In this document: positions 24,106 to 31,345 of the stretch, piece after piece | Layout of the letters: each line of letters begins with the position of its first letter | Position numbering within the stretch: position 1 is the first letter of the stretch | Source of the DNA: RECO01 sp050485385 | GTDB taxonomy: Bacteria > Pseudomonadota > Alphaproteobacteria > Geminicoccales > Geminicoccaceae | Length of the DNA stretch: 36,634 bases | Assembly: GCA_050485385.1 (NCBI GenBank) | Contig: JBJHBG010000043.1 | Coordinates: 1 to 36,634, forward strand | Reading direction: 5' to 3' | The notes under the pieces: generated by a model | Databases searched by the model: none | Told to the model about the DNA's origin: nothing | What the model saw: only the letters and a program-made list of their open reading frames with translations | Translations under genes and position numbers: made by a program

Positions 24106-25488
24106 TCAACCCTTGCCGGCGCGGCGGCGGAGGCGCTCGCGCAGCCGTGCCGCCGCCTCGGGCCTGAGGTCCGCAGCGCCGCGCGCGACCAGCGTCGCAC
24201 CCGCCGGTACGTCGCGCCCGACCCAACTGCCGGCGCCGATCAAGGCTCCGTCGCCGATGGTCAACGGCGCCACCAGCGTCGCATGCGAGCCGACGAACAC
24301 GTCCTTGCCGATCTCCGTCCGGTACTTGCCGAAACCGTCGTAGTTGCAGGTGATCGTGCCGGCGCCGACGTTGGTGCCGGCACCGATGTCGGCATCGCCC
24401 AGATAGGTCAGGTGGTTGGCCTTCGCCCCCTCGCCGAGCCGGGCGTTCTTGATCTCGACGAAGTTGCCGACATGGGCGTCGGTGCCGAGATCGGCGCCGC
24501 TGCGGATGCGGGCGAAGGGGCCGACGACCGCTCCCTTGCGCACGACGATCGGCCGCGTCTCCTTGGGGGCGTCGACCATCAGGTGCGAGAAGGCACGGAT
24601 GCGCACCGCGTCCTCCAGGGTGACGCCCGGGCCGATCAGCACGTGGGGCTCGAGCGTCACGTCGCGGCCGAAGCGGGCATCGACGGCGAGGGTGACCGAG
24701 GCGGGGTCGAGCATGGTCACGCCCGCGCGCATGGCGTCCGTGCGCAGCCGCGCCTGGAGGATCGCTTCGGCGGCCGCGAGCTGCACCCGGTCGTTGATGC
24801 CGAGCCCTTCCACCTCGCTGCACGGGCGCCACACGCAACCCCAGCCGCGCTCGCGGGCGAGCGCCACGGTATCGGTCAGGTAGAACTCGGCGGCTCCGCC
24901 CCGCGCTCGGCGCTCGGGCAAGTCCTGCAGCAGCGCCGGCAGGCGTGCCGCGTCGAAGGCCATGACCCCGCTGTTGGCGATGCGGATGGCGCGAATCTCG
25001 CTGTCGGCGTTGGCCGCCTCGACGATGGCGGCCAGCTCGTACCCCTCGGTCACCAGCCGGCCATAGGCCCCGGCGTCGGCCAGCTCCATGCCGAGGACCG
25101 CGACGGCGGCATCGCTTGCCGCGCGTGCCTCGACCAGCTCGCGCAACGTCGCGGGGCCGACGAAGGGCGTGTCGCCGAACAGCACCACCACGGTGCCGCT
25201 TGCCGGCAAGGCCGGAGCTGCACATTGCAGCGCGTGGCCGGTCCCCAGCGCCGGGTGCTGCTCGGCGACCGTCACCGTCGCGATGCGGCTGTGCGCGAAG
25301 GCCGCGACCGCCGCCATGCCCGGCGCCAACACCAGCACGGTGTCGCTCGCCCCGGCGGCTTCCGCCGCGCGCAGCACGTGACCGAGCAGCGGCTCGAAGC
25401 CCAACTCGTGCAGCACCTTCGGACGGGCCGAACGCATCCGCGTTCCCTGCCCGGCGGCGAGGACGACGGCGGTGAAGTTGGCAGGCAC
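24106..25488 (-). CDS. glmU: Bifunctional GlmU: N-acetylglucosamine-1-P uridyltransferase / glucosamine-1-P acetyltransferase
   Basis: This 460-residue cytoplasmic enzyme makes UDP-GlcNAc for peptidoglycan and lipopolysaccharide. The N-terminal pyrophosphorylase motif LAAGQGTRMRS begins at residue 10, and FGDTPF carries the metal-binding region. From about residue 240 on, a left-handed beta-helix of hexapeptide repeats follows, including the acetyltransferase segment KANHLTYLGDADIGAG and NYDGFGKYRT. Length is normal for the family and all blocks are intact. The usual partner glmS is not adjacent; trcR follows on the same strand after 134 bp. Confidence 0.97.
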   Translation of the reverse strand: MPANFTAVVLAAGQGTRMRSARPKVLHELGFEPLLGHVLRAAEAAGASDTVLVLAPGMAAVAAFAHSRIATVTVAEQHPALGTGHALQCAAPALPASGTVVVLFGDTPFVGPATLRELVEARAASDAAVAVLGMELADAGAYGRLVTEGYELAAIVEAANADSEIRAIRIANSGVMAFDAARLPALLQDLPERRARGGAAEFYLTDTVALARERGWGCVWRPCSEVEGLGINDRVQLAAAEAILQARLRTDAMRAGVTMLDPASVTLAVDARFGRDVTLEPHVLIGPGVTLEDAVRIRAFSHLMVDAPKETRPIVVRKGAVVGPFARIRSGADLGTDAHVGNFVEIKNARLGEGAKANHLTYLGDADIGAGTNVGAGTITCNYDGFGKYRTEIGKDVFVGSHATLVAPLTIGDGALIGAGSWVGRDVPAGATLVARGAADLRPEAAARLRERLRRRAGKG

Positions 25489-25665
25489 GGACGGGCTCCC
25501 CGATGCGCGACGCTCCCGCCGTCATCGACATTAGGGGGGCCGACCGCAAGCCCCGTGCGCGAGGAACCCGGAAACACGGGGAACGTGACGATCCCCTGAC
25601 ACCCCCCGATGCGCCGCCCTTCCGGGCCTCGCTACAGGCGGTGGCGGCCCACCGTTTCCGTCCGC

Positions 25666-25694
25666 TTGACGCCCCGGCACCTGCCGCTTAATAC
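25666..25694 (+). promoter_or_regulatory. Near-consensus sigma70 promoter of tRNA-Val
   Basis: TTGACG (25666-25671) and TAATAC (25689-25694) are separated by exactly 17 bp. The predicted start near 25701 gives a leader of about 10 nt before the tRNA. This is the most consensus-like housekeeping promoter I see in the window. Confidence 0.8.
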
Positions 25695-25710
25695 GCCACC
25701 GACCTGGACC

Positions 25711-25785
25711 GGGCGGTTAGCTCAGCGGAAGAGCACTACGTTCACACCGTAGGGGTCGCTGGTTCGATCCCAGCACCGCCCACCA
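25711..25785 (+). tRNA. tRNA-Val (anticodon CAC)
   Basis: A full cloverleaf can be drawn: acceptor GGGCGGT pairing with ACCGCCC, D-arm TAGCTCAGCGGAAGAGC, anticodon stem CTACG/CGTAG with loop TTCACAC (anticodon CAC, reading GUG), T-arm GCTGG-TTCGATC-CCAGC, discriminator A and an encoded CCA. The 3' end abuts an abrupt AT-rich segment, the usual position for a tRNA-targeted integration site. Confidence 0.97.
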
Positions 25786-26037
25786 TATTTTTAATAAGTT
25801 AGCGCGTTTCGTGATCGCGGCGTTCTTGGTAGGGTCACCATATAGTCACCAGATGAGGGTCGCCCGGTCGTAGCGCACGGCGACGCGAGGGCGATCCCGT
25901 TCGCGCGGATCGTGTCCCTGAGACGGACCTTGGCGCGGTGCTGGCGATCCGATCCTATCCGCCGTGGATGTCCGTCCCGTGCCGATCCATCGGGCGTGCG
26001 TGGCGATCGACCGAGCCCTCGGGACGAGGAGCTTCGG
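25786..26037. other. AT-rich tRNA-proximal segment with phased direct repeats (possible att region)
   Basis: Directly after the tRNA CCA the sequence becomes AT-rich (TATTTTTAATAAGTTAG). GTCACCA occurs at 25834-25840 and again at 25845-25851, 11 bp apart, one helical turn. No credible gene is seen: the open frame 25791-26051 (-) has no family resemblance. The region resembles an integrase attachment flank, but no integrase gene and no second copy of the tRNA 3' end were found in the window. Confidence 0.4.
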
Positions 26038-26286
26038 TTACCAGACGTCATGGATCAAGCTGCGCATGGCGCGGATCAGCAACGCCACTTTGCGCCTGTT
26101 TTCGATCGCGCGGGCACCGTAGCGTCCATGCTTGCGGGCGTTGGCGTTACCGATCGGTGCGCCGGGCGAGGCGCCCCCGTGCATGCGACAGCGGCCGTTC
26201 GTCATCGCCGGCGACCGGCACGGCGTGTCGCTCTTCGTCCGCGCACCGCAACGTCGGCTGCGGTGCATGGGCAAGTCGCTTTGCAT
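26038..26286 (-). CDS. Small HGG..GAP.GN.NA.KHG-motif protein (island-associated, unknown function)
   Basis: This 82-residue protein has two CxxxTxC-like blocks (RCGARTKSDTPCRSPAM) followed by NGRCRMHGGASPGAPIGN and ARKHGRYGA. That pattern recurs in small proteins of alphaproteobacterial accessory regions. The Cys/His arrangement suggests a small metal-binding or nucleic-acid-binding unit. The ATG at 26286 has a good GGAGG nine bases upstream. Its first 140 bp overlap the preceding gene in another frame, and both frames look coding. Function is unknown. Confidence 0.75.
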   Translation of the reverse strand: MQSDLPMHRSRRCGARTKSDTPCRSPAMTNGRCRMHGGASPGAPIGNANARKHGRYGARAIENRRKVALLIRAMRSLIHDVW

Positions 26287-26821
26287 GGGGTTGTTCCTCC
26301 GATTTTCCGCGATCCCCTCCCCCGGGTCTCTCGATCATCCCCACGACGGCCTGTCCGCCGGGATGGATGTGCACGTGCTCGACCGTCACCTTCTGCTGGC
26401 CTTTGCCGCGATGCTTGTTGAGAGCGTCGAGCAACGTCGCCCAGGTCCGCGACAGCTTGTTCGCCTGATTGAGATATTCGCGCCGTCCTTCCAAGTTCTG
26501 CCGAGGGAGCGCTGCAAGGCGGTAGCAGTCCATCGCCGCGTTGTGGGCTGCAATCAGTTGCGCTGCCATCATGCCCTCCAGTTCGTCATTCGGCGCAAGG
26601 CCGCGCAGCGCCGCAAAAGACGCGCGGACCTGGCGGTCCTGTTCCGGCGGGTCCGACGTAGGCAACGCCATTGCGCGCACGGTTTGATCGGCGAGCCTCG
26701 TGTTCCACACGTCCGACTGAGAACCGCCGATTTGCTTGAACGAGCCCTTCATTTCGAAAGGGTCGTCAGCAGGATCGGTCGGTTGTTCCTTGCGAGCATG
26801 CCCGCGTTTCGTCATCGGCAT
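26147..26821 (-). CDS. Island-associated protein with KHRGKGQQKVTVEHVHIH motif, unknown function
   Basis: This is a 224-residue protein. Its centre and end carry a run I recall from many alphaproteobacterial genomes: an ELEGMMAAQLIAAHNAAMDC helix, ALNKHRGKGQQKVTVEHVHI, then GGQAVVGMIERPGGGD and GKSEEQPHAK. It has no membrane or signal segment and no known enzymatic motif. The start at ATG 26821 has AAAGGAG six bases upstream. Its C-terminal 46 codons also encode the start of the next gene in a shifted frame; the GKSEEQPHAK codons contain that gene's ribosome site and start codon. I infer a mobile-element accessory gene. Confidence 0.78.
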   Translation of the reverse strand: MPMTKRGHARKEQPTDPADDPFEMKGSFKQIGGSQSDVWNTRLADQTVRAMALPTSDPPEQDRQVRASFAALRGLAPNDELEGMMAAQLIAAHNAAMDCYRLAALPRQNLEGRREYLNQANKLSRTWATLLDALNKHRGKGQQKVTVEHVHIHPGGQAVVGMIERPGGGDRGKSEEQPHAKRLAHAPQPTLRCADEERHAVPVAGDDERPLSHARGRLARRTDR

Positions 26822-27375
26822 CTGCTCCTTTCCTGGAACTGAATGGGTGCCACGACAGCCGCAGTCTCGCTTCTTGAATGCGCTGACGATCTACTATAAC
26901 AACAATGTGGACAGCACTTTACGACGTTGGCGGAGGCAAGGCGACAGAAATGCTGGTCCCGCAGTGAAGCAACCTGGTTTTCTCTGCTGTAGGTGTCGCG
27001 CGTTCGGACGCTGGAGACACTCCGCCGTGGATGCTGGGCCGCCTCGGGCAAGACCGCCGACACGAAGGGCTACTGCTACGCCTCAATCTCGCCAGAAGCG
27101 GCCATGGCGAGATCCCCACCTATTGGGCCGACGGGGTCCGTTATCGGTGCATTACACGCCCGTCGAGCTCCAACTTGGCTTGTCGCTGGTCGCGAATCGC
27201 TCGACGATCTTCGCCCGCACGGCGAGAGGACTTTCGACGAGGTTGGCGAAGTCCGGCTTCGGGGCCAACTCGTCGGCGACGATTTCGCCGGCGCTGCACC
27301 AGCCGGTCTGGACCAGCGGGCGATGCCGGTCGTCCAGCATCGCGCTCGGCAGCCGCGTGGGGGCGCCGCGTGGTT
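26822..27375. other. Degenerate, gene-poor stretch inside the island
   Basis: About 550 bp without a gene I can support. It contains a short AT-rich patch (TCTACTATAACAACAATG near 26889-26906), which may hold the promoter of the 26821 gene on the minus strand. Several overlapping open frames exist on both strands, among them an acidic-looking 62-codon frame at 27152-27340 (-), but none has a recognisable family pattern or a good ribosome site. It is best read as insertion-sequence debris. Confidence 0.45.
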
Positions 27376-27840
27376 GCGGTCGGTATCGCCAGCATGGCCT
27401 TCAAGTCGGCGTTGACGTGCCGGGCGTCCTTTCGAGACGCGTTTTTCCCCCAGTGGAGCGCTGACGCGGCACGATGCCGAGCTATACCGCAACATGCCGG
27501 CCATTCCGGAGGCTCGCGAGCGGTGGGACAACGGCGGAAATCGCCATGGCGGCGACGGGACCGATGCCCGCCATCGTCATCAGTCCGCGCACCTCGGGGT
27601 CCTCGGCAGCAGCCACTCGAAGCTCCTTCGCGAGGTCGGCGATCCTCTCGTCGAGCCAGGCGATCTGTTGGAGCAGGAGCCGGTCGATATTCCGCACGCC
27701 CTCGGGCAGATCGGCGCCCGGACCCTCGACCGCCGCCGCAGTCGGCCGATGGGCGTCAGCCCGGCGCAATGATGCCGTGTGCGTCGCGGGTGTTCAGGAC
27801 GGTCAGCCGACGCCGGCGGTTGCGTCCGAGCGCCTCGCGC
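27376..27840 (-). pseudogene. IS110/IS116/IS902-family transposase relic (amber codon and frameshifts)
   Basis: The open part 27482-27769 reads QIAWLDERIADLAKELR and then LMTMAGIGPVAAMAI, the helix and helix-hairpin-helix-like block of the transposase_20 domain of IS110 elements. Reading on through a TAG at 27482-27484 gives LGIVPRQRSTGGKTRLER, matching the family's WLGLVPRQHSTGGKERLG segment, with TAG where Trp is expected. Upstream, GIIAPG and LTPIGRL lie in different frames, so there are at least two frameshifts. The N-terminal DEDD catalytic part is not recognisable. The gene is clearly dead; element ends were not found, as expected for a family that often lacks inverted repeats. Confidence 0.72.
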
Positions 27841-27851
27841 AGGACTTCGTT

Positions 27852-28052
27852 TCAGGCCGCTGTCGACCACAGAACGTCGGCGGCCCGCCCGGCTAAGCCG
27901 AGGTCCTCCAAGCCATCGCCGATCCCGAGCACGAGGAGCAGGAGCTCAACCTCACCTGGTGCGGTGGCGCCTTCGATCCGAACGACCCCGGTCTTGAGCG
28001 GGTCCTCGCGGATCTCGATCGGCTCGCCCGCCGTTGGGCTTCCCGTCCCCAT
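27852..28052 (-). CDS. Possible small acidic ORF of unknown function
   Basis: This 66-residue frame begins MGTGSPTAGEPIEIREDPLK and is acidic and Leu/Gly-rich, which is less arginine-heavy than typical shadow frames here. It lies between the DUF6429 gene and the IS110 relic on the same strand. There is no family recognition and no clear ribosome site. It may be a relic or not a gene at all. Confidence 0.25.
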   Translation of the reverse strand: MGTGSPTAGEPIEIREDPLKTGVVRIEGATAPGEVELLLLVLGIGDGLEDLGLAGRAADVLWSTAA

Positions 28053-28085
28053 CAGCCCAAGGCCACGCCTCGCGCCTGACCGGTC

Positions 28086-28325
28086 TCAGTCGCCAGTCGG
28101 TCGCTTTGCGAACAGCGCCTCCAGCAACACCTCCGAGCGCTCCAGCCCCGCGTCCGTCAGCACCACCGACTTCGCCTTGCCAACGGGTTTCGCGATCAGG
28201 CCCTTGCGATGCAGCCGGTCCAGCGCGTCCTGATCGAACCCCCTCCAGGCCCGGCGCTCGTCGTGCAGCGTCAACCAAAACAGCGCCAGCACCACCTCGT
28301 CAATATTGTCCTCGTCCAGCTTCAT
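28086..28325 (-). CDS. DUF6429-family small protein
   Basis: This 79-residue protein matches the pattern I recall for DUF6429: MKLDEDNIDEVVLALFWLTL, then RRAWRGFDQDALDRLH, KGLIAKPVGKAKSVVLT and a closing GLERSEVLLEALF. It is a cytoplasmic, winged-helix-like small protein of unknown function, often seen near insertion sequences. The ATG at 28325 is preferred over the in-frame GTG at 28337 because the family N-terminus starts there. Confidence 0.82.
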   Translation of the reverse strand: MKLDEDNIDEVVLALFWLTLHDERRAWRGFDQDALDRLHRKGLIAKPVGKAKSVVLTDAGLERSEVLLEALFAKRPTGD

Positions 28326-28457
28326 GGCGCCGATCACAACCCCAACGCACCCGCGCCGTCGACCGTTACGGCCGTAGCATCTGCCGGTTGCTTACACTTC
28401 GTCTTCGACTGGCTAGCTTTCGAGCAGTCCAGCTCGCCGCCCAGGCAGAGGCAACAG

Positions 28458-28471
28458 CCGTGACGTCACGG
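28458..28471. promoter_or_regulatory. 14-bp perfect palindrome, candidate activator site
   Basis: CCGTGACGTCACGG is fully self-complementary and lies about 110 bp upstream of the sigma54 -24 element. That is the usual distance for an enhancer-binding protein. It does not match the NtrC consensus I recall (TGCACC-N5-GGTGCA), so the regulator is unknown. Confidence 0.45.
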
Positions 28472-28568
28472 AATGTCGGCCTTCACGAAAAAGCATGAGC
28501 CCCTAAGCCTTCACCTTCCGATACGTTACCGAGTTGATAGTGGCGGCGCCACGCCGGACGGCACCGAC

Positions 28569-28585
28569 TTGGCACGGCCCTTGCT
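28569..28585 (+). promoter_or_regulatory. Sigma54 (RpoN) -24/-12 promoter
   Basis: TTGGCACGGCCCTTGCT matches the RpoN consensus TGGCACG-N4-TTGCW at every defined position. Expected transcription start is near 28596, leaving a leader of about 29 nt with GGGAGG before the binding-protein ATG at 28625. It implies control by an enhancer-binding activator, most often nitrogen-linked. Confidence 0.88.
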
Positions 28586-28624
28586 GCAAAATTCATCAAG
28601 TTCAAACCGTCGGGAGGCTCGACG

Positions 28625-30277
28625 ATGGGGATGCGCTCGCACGTTAACTACGTACGCGTAATGATCGGTGGTTTGATCGGGGTTTCGCTGGCTGGCCTCG
28701 CCGAGGCCCAAGTGGCCGAGTGTCCGGCGCCGCCGGCCAATCTTGAGGACGTGACGTTGCTTGCGGCCTACGCCGCCAGCCCGCCGTCCTTCGACGAGAC
28801 CGCCTTCACGATGGAAGTCGAAAACATCATGGCGAACGTCTACAGCGGCGACGTCGTCCAGTATCGGCCAGTGTGGTGGGAGGAGTTCGGGATTTGCGGC
28901 GCCGGCGTGAACCAGAGCGGCGCCGACCAGGTCACGGGCCGCTGGGCAGAGCGGTGGGAGGAGAGCGCCGATCGGCTCAGCTGGACGTTCGATCTCCGTT
29001 CGGGCATCCGCAGCTACTGGGGCAACGAGTTGACCTGCGAGGACCTGCGGTGGAGCTGGGGCCGCGCCTACGAGATGCGGTCGGTCAAGTATTTCTTCAC
29101 GACCGTGATGAACATCGAATCGATCGACAGCATCACCTGCCCCAGCCCGCAGCAGATCCGCTTCGATCTGGCCGCGCCCAATCCGTTGTTCCTGCAGCTG
29201 CTCGCCATGAATTACTATGGTGGACCTTTCGACTCGACGAAGGCGAAGGAGATGGCGACGGAATCGGACCCTTGGGCGAAGGAGTGGCTGAAGAGCAATA
29301 CTGCCGGTTTCGGACCCTACCACGTCGACTCGCATATTCCGGGTGACGAGCTGATCCTGGTCCGCAATCCGCATTTCGAGCCGAAGCCGCAGGTCGAGCG
29401 CGTCATCATCAAGATCGTTCCCGACTCGGCGACCCGGCTCGCCCTGTTGAAGCGGGGGTCAGTTGACTACGCGATGCGGTTGCGGGAGCGCGAGTACAAC
29501 GAAGTGCGGCAGGACCCGGCCCTGCAACTGTCCTTTCATCCGGCGAATTTCATTCCCTATTTCGGCATGGTGCAGACCAACGAGATCATGGCGAAACCGG
29601 AGGTGCGCCGCGCCCTCGCCTGGGCGGTGCCGTACGAGGAAATTCACGAGAAGGTCTACTTCAACCAGGGTCAGCTGATCAAATCCATCACGCCCGCCAT
29701 CTTCCCCAATTCGACCGACGAATTCTGGAACTATTCGACGGATCTGGGGAAGGCGAAGGAACTCCTGGCCGAAGCGGGCTATCCGAACGGCTTCGACCTG
29801 ACCATTTCCTACGACCGCTCGATCTCGGAAATGGAGGAGGTGTGCACCCTGATCAAAAGCAGCTTCGAACAGATCGGGGTTCGCGTCCAGCTGCAGGGGC
29901 TGCCCTCGGCGGTCTATTCCGACACCAAGTTCCAGCGCAACCAGATGGCGCACTGCGACAACTTCCAGTGGCCGTGGATTGCCGACACCGGCTACACGGC
30001 CTGGGTGTACCTCGCGCACCCGAACGACAACGTGATGAATGCGGTGCGGAACGACGAGAGCGAGCTCAACGAGTTGACGACGCGGATGTTCCAGACCGGC
30101 TTCGGTCCGGAGCGGACGGCGATGGACCGTCGCATCCAGGAACTGGTCGCCGAGGAGGTGCCCTGGGTGTTTCTGGTCAACCCCGGCTGGCGTGAGGCCT
30201 TCAAGGCCGGCTGGCATGGGGCGACGTGGTATCCGGACAACAACGTCCACTTCGAGCGGCTGTACAAGGTCGAATAG
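28625..30277 (+). CDS. Peptide/nickel-type (family 5) ABC substrate-binding protein
   Basis: This 550-residue SBP_bac_5 protein has a Sec signal ending AEA (about residue 28). Family blocks are visible: ITGRW/DRLSWTFDLRSGIR early, GFGPYHVDSHIPGDELILVRNPHF in the middle, then RRALAWAVPYEEI and AKELLAEAGYPNGFDLTI. Members bind oligopeptides, opines, glutathione, nickel or amide-like compounds. It is first gene of a sigma54-driven operon with two permeases, two ATPases and an amidase, so an amide-bearing ligand is plausible. A strong hairpin follows the gene. Confidence 0.95.
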   Translation: MGMRSHVNYVRVMIGGLIGVSLAGLAEAQVAECPAPPANLEDVTLLAAYAASPPSFDETAFTMEVENIMANVYSGDVVQYRPVWWEEFGICGAGVNQSGADQVTGRWAERWEESADRLSWTFDLRSGIRSYWGNELTCEDLRWSWGRAYEMRSVKYFFTTVMNIESIDSITCPSPQQIRFDLAAPNPLFLQLLAMNYYGGPFDSTKAKEMATESDPWAKEWLKSNTAGFGPYHVDSHIPGDELILVRNPHFEPKPQVERVIIKIVPDSATRLALLKRGSVDYAMRLREREYNEVRQDPALQLSFHPANFIPYFGMVQTNEIMAKPEVRRALAWAVPYEEIHEKVYFNQGQLIKSITPAIFPNSTDEFWNYSTDLGKAKELLAEAGYPNGFDLTISYDRSISEMEEVCTLIKSSFEQIGVRVQLQGLPSAVYSDTKFQRNQMAHCDNFQWPWIADTGYTAWVYLAHPNDNVMNAVRNDESELNELTTRMFQTGFGPERTAMDRRIQELVAEEVPWVFLVNPGWREAFKAGWHGATWYPDNNVHFERLYKVE

Positions 30278-30289
30278 CCGGTATCGGCC

Positions 30290-30311
30290 GGGACGGCGCT
30301 GGCGCCGTCCC
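30290..30311 (+). terminator. Hairpin between binding-protein and permease genes
   Basis: GGGACGGCG-CTGG-CGCCGTCCC is a perfect 9-bp stem with a 4-nt loop, 13 nt after the stop, without a T-run. The position fits a stability or attenuation element that raises binding-protein output over the permeases. Confidence 0.6.
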
Positions 30312-30337
30312 GTCGCCAACCGCTGGGAGCGAGCTCG

Positions 30338-31345
30338 TTGCGAGTCCTGCGTTATGTCGGCCGCCGGCTGTTGTTGCTGCCGTTGCAACTGCTGATCGTA
30401 TCGCTGATCGTCTTCTTTCTCGTCCGGGCGATGCCGGGCGACCCGACCTATCTCTACGCCGGACCCTATGCGACGCAGGAGCGGGTAGAAGAGGTGCGGC
30501 GGCAACTCGGCCTCGACGAGCCGATCTTGACCCAGTACGTCCGCTACGTCGAACGGGTGCTCGTCGGCGACTTCGGCATGTCGATGCGGACGTCGCGTCC
30601 CGTCCTCGACGACATCCGCCAGCGGTTCCCGGCGACGTTGGAGCTGATCCTCTATTCGGTGCTGCTCAGCATCGCCATCGCGGTGCCGCTCGGCGTCTAC
30701 ACGGCGATCCACGACCGCGGCATCCTCAACCGCACGGTGTTCGCCTACGGCATGACCGCCGGCTCGCTGCCGGATTTCTGGTTCGCTCTCCTGGCGATCT
30801 TCGTCTTCTTCTATCACCTCGACTGGCTGCCCGGACCGATAGGGCGGCTCGACATCATGGCGTCGCGGCCCGAGCACATCACGGGTCTGTATACGATCGA
30901 CTCGCTGCTGACGTGGAACCTGGCCACGCTCGCCTCGGCCAGCGCTCAGCTCGTGCTCCCGGTGGCGGTGCTCACCTTCGTCTACATGCCGCTGGTGCTG
31001 AAGAACACGCAGTCGGCGATGCAGGAGATGCTGGGCTCGGAGTTCGTCACCTATGCGCGGGCCGCCGGCCTGCCACGGCACATGCAGTGGCGCTACGCGC
31101 TGACGAACGCGCTGCCGCCGATCATCACCGTCACCGGCATCCTGACCTGGTTCCTGCTCGGCGGTGCGGTGCTCGTCGAGACGGTCTTCGCCTGGGGCGG
31201 GCTGGGCCAGTACGCCGTGCAGTCGGTGGTCAACTCGGACTATGCCGCGTTGCAGGGGGTGGTGCTGCTTTCCGCCGTATTCACCATGCTGGTGTTCCTG
31301 CTCGTCGACCTGGCGTACTTCGTCATCGACCCGAGGATCAAATGA
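30338..31345 (+). CDS. Peptide-type ABC transporter permease (DppB/OppB family)
   Basis: This 335-residue inner-membrane protein begins with a helix (LLLLPLQLLIVSLIVFFLV) and RAMPGDP, the hallmark after TM1 of DppB-type permeases, followed by a GDFGMSM segment. The C-terminal EAA loop is readable around EFVTYARAAGLPR, where it contacts the ATPases. Five or six helices are predicted. The start is TTG at 30338, with GGGAG upstream. The stop overlaps the next permease by 4 bp (ATGA). Confidence 0.94.
   Translation: MRVLRYVGRRLLLLPLQLLIVSLIVFFLVRAMPGDPTYLYAGPYATQERVEEVRRQLGLDEPILTQYVRYVERVLVGDFGMSMRTSRPVLDDIRQRFPATLELILYSVLLSIAIAVPLGVYTAIHDRGILNRTVFAYGMTAGSLPDFWFALLAIFVFFYHLDWLPGPIGRLDIMASRPEHITGLYTIDSLLTWNLATLASASAQLVLPVAVLTFVYMPLVLKNTQSAMQEMLGSEFVTYARAAGLPRHMQWRYALTNALPPIITVTGILTWFLLGGAVLVETVFAWGGLGQYAVQSVVNSDYAALQGVVLLSAVFTMLVFLLVDLAYFVIDPRIK

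Larger units (their letters stand above)
28326..28624. other. Intergenic control region upstream of the peptide/amidase operon
   Basis: 299 bp with no gene. It holds a 14-bp perfect palindrome (28458-28471), the sigma54 promoter (28569-28585), and a GGGAGG ribosome site just before the ATG at 28625. It also marks the change from decayed island DNA to an intact operon. Confidence 0.6.

Noticed and set aside
25791..26051. 86-codon frame on - beside the tRNA
   Set aside because: It has no family resemblance and no ribosome site, and lies over the likely attachment region.
27152..27340. 62-codon acidic-looking frame on - in the island
   Set aside because: Its composition is plausible, but it has no start signal and no recognised family, and it overlaps other frames of similar quality. 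It is left as debris.
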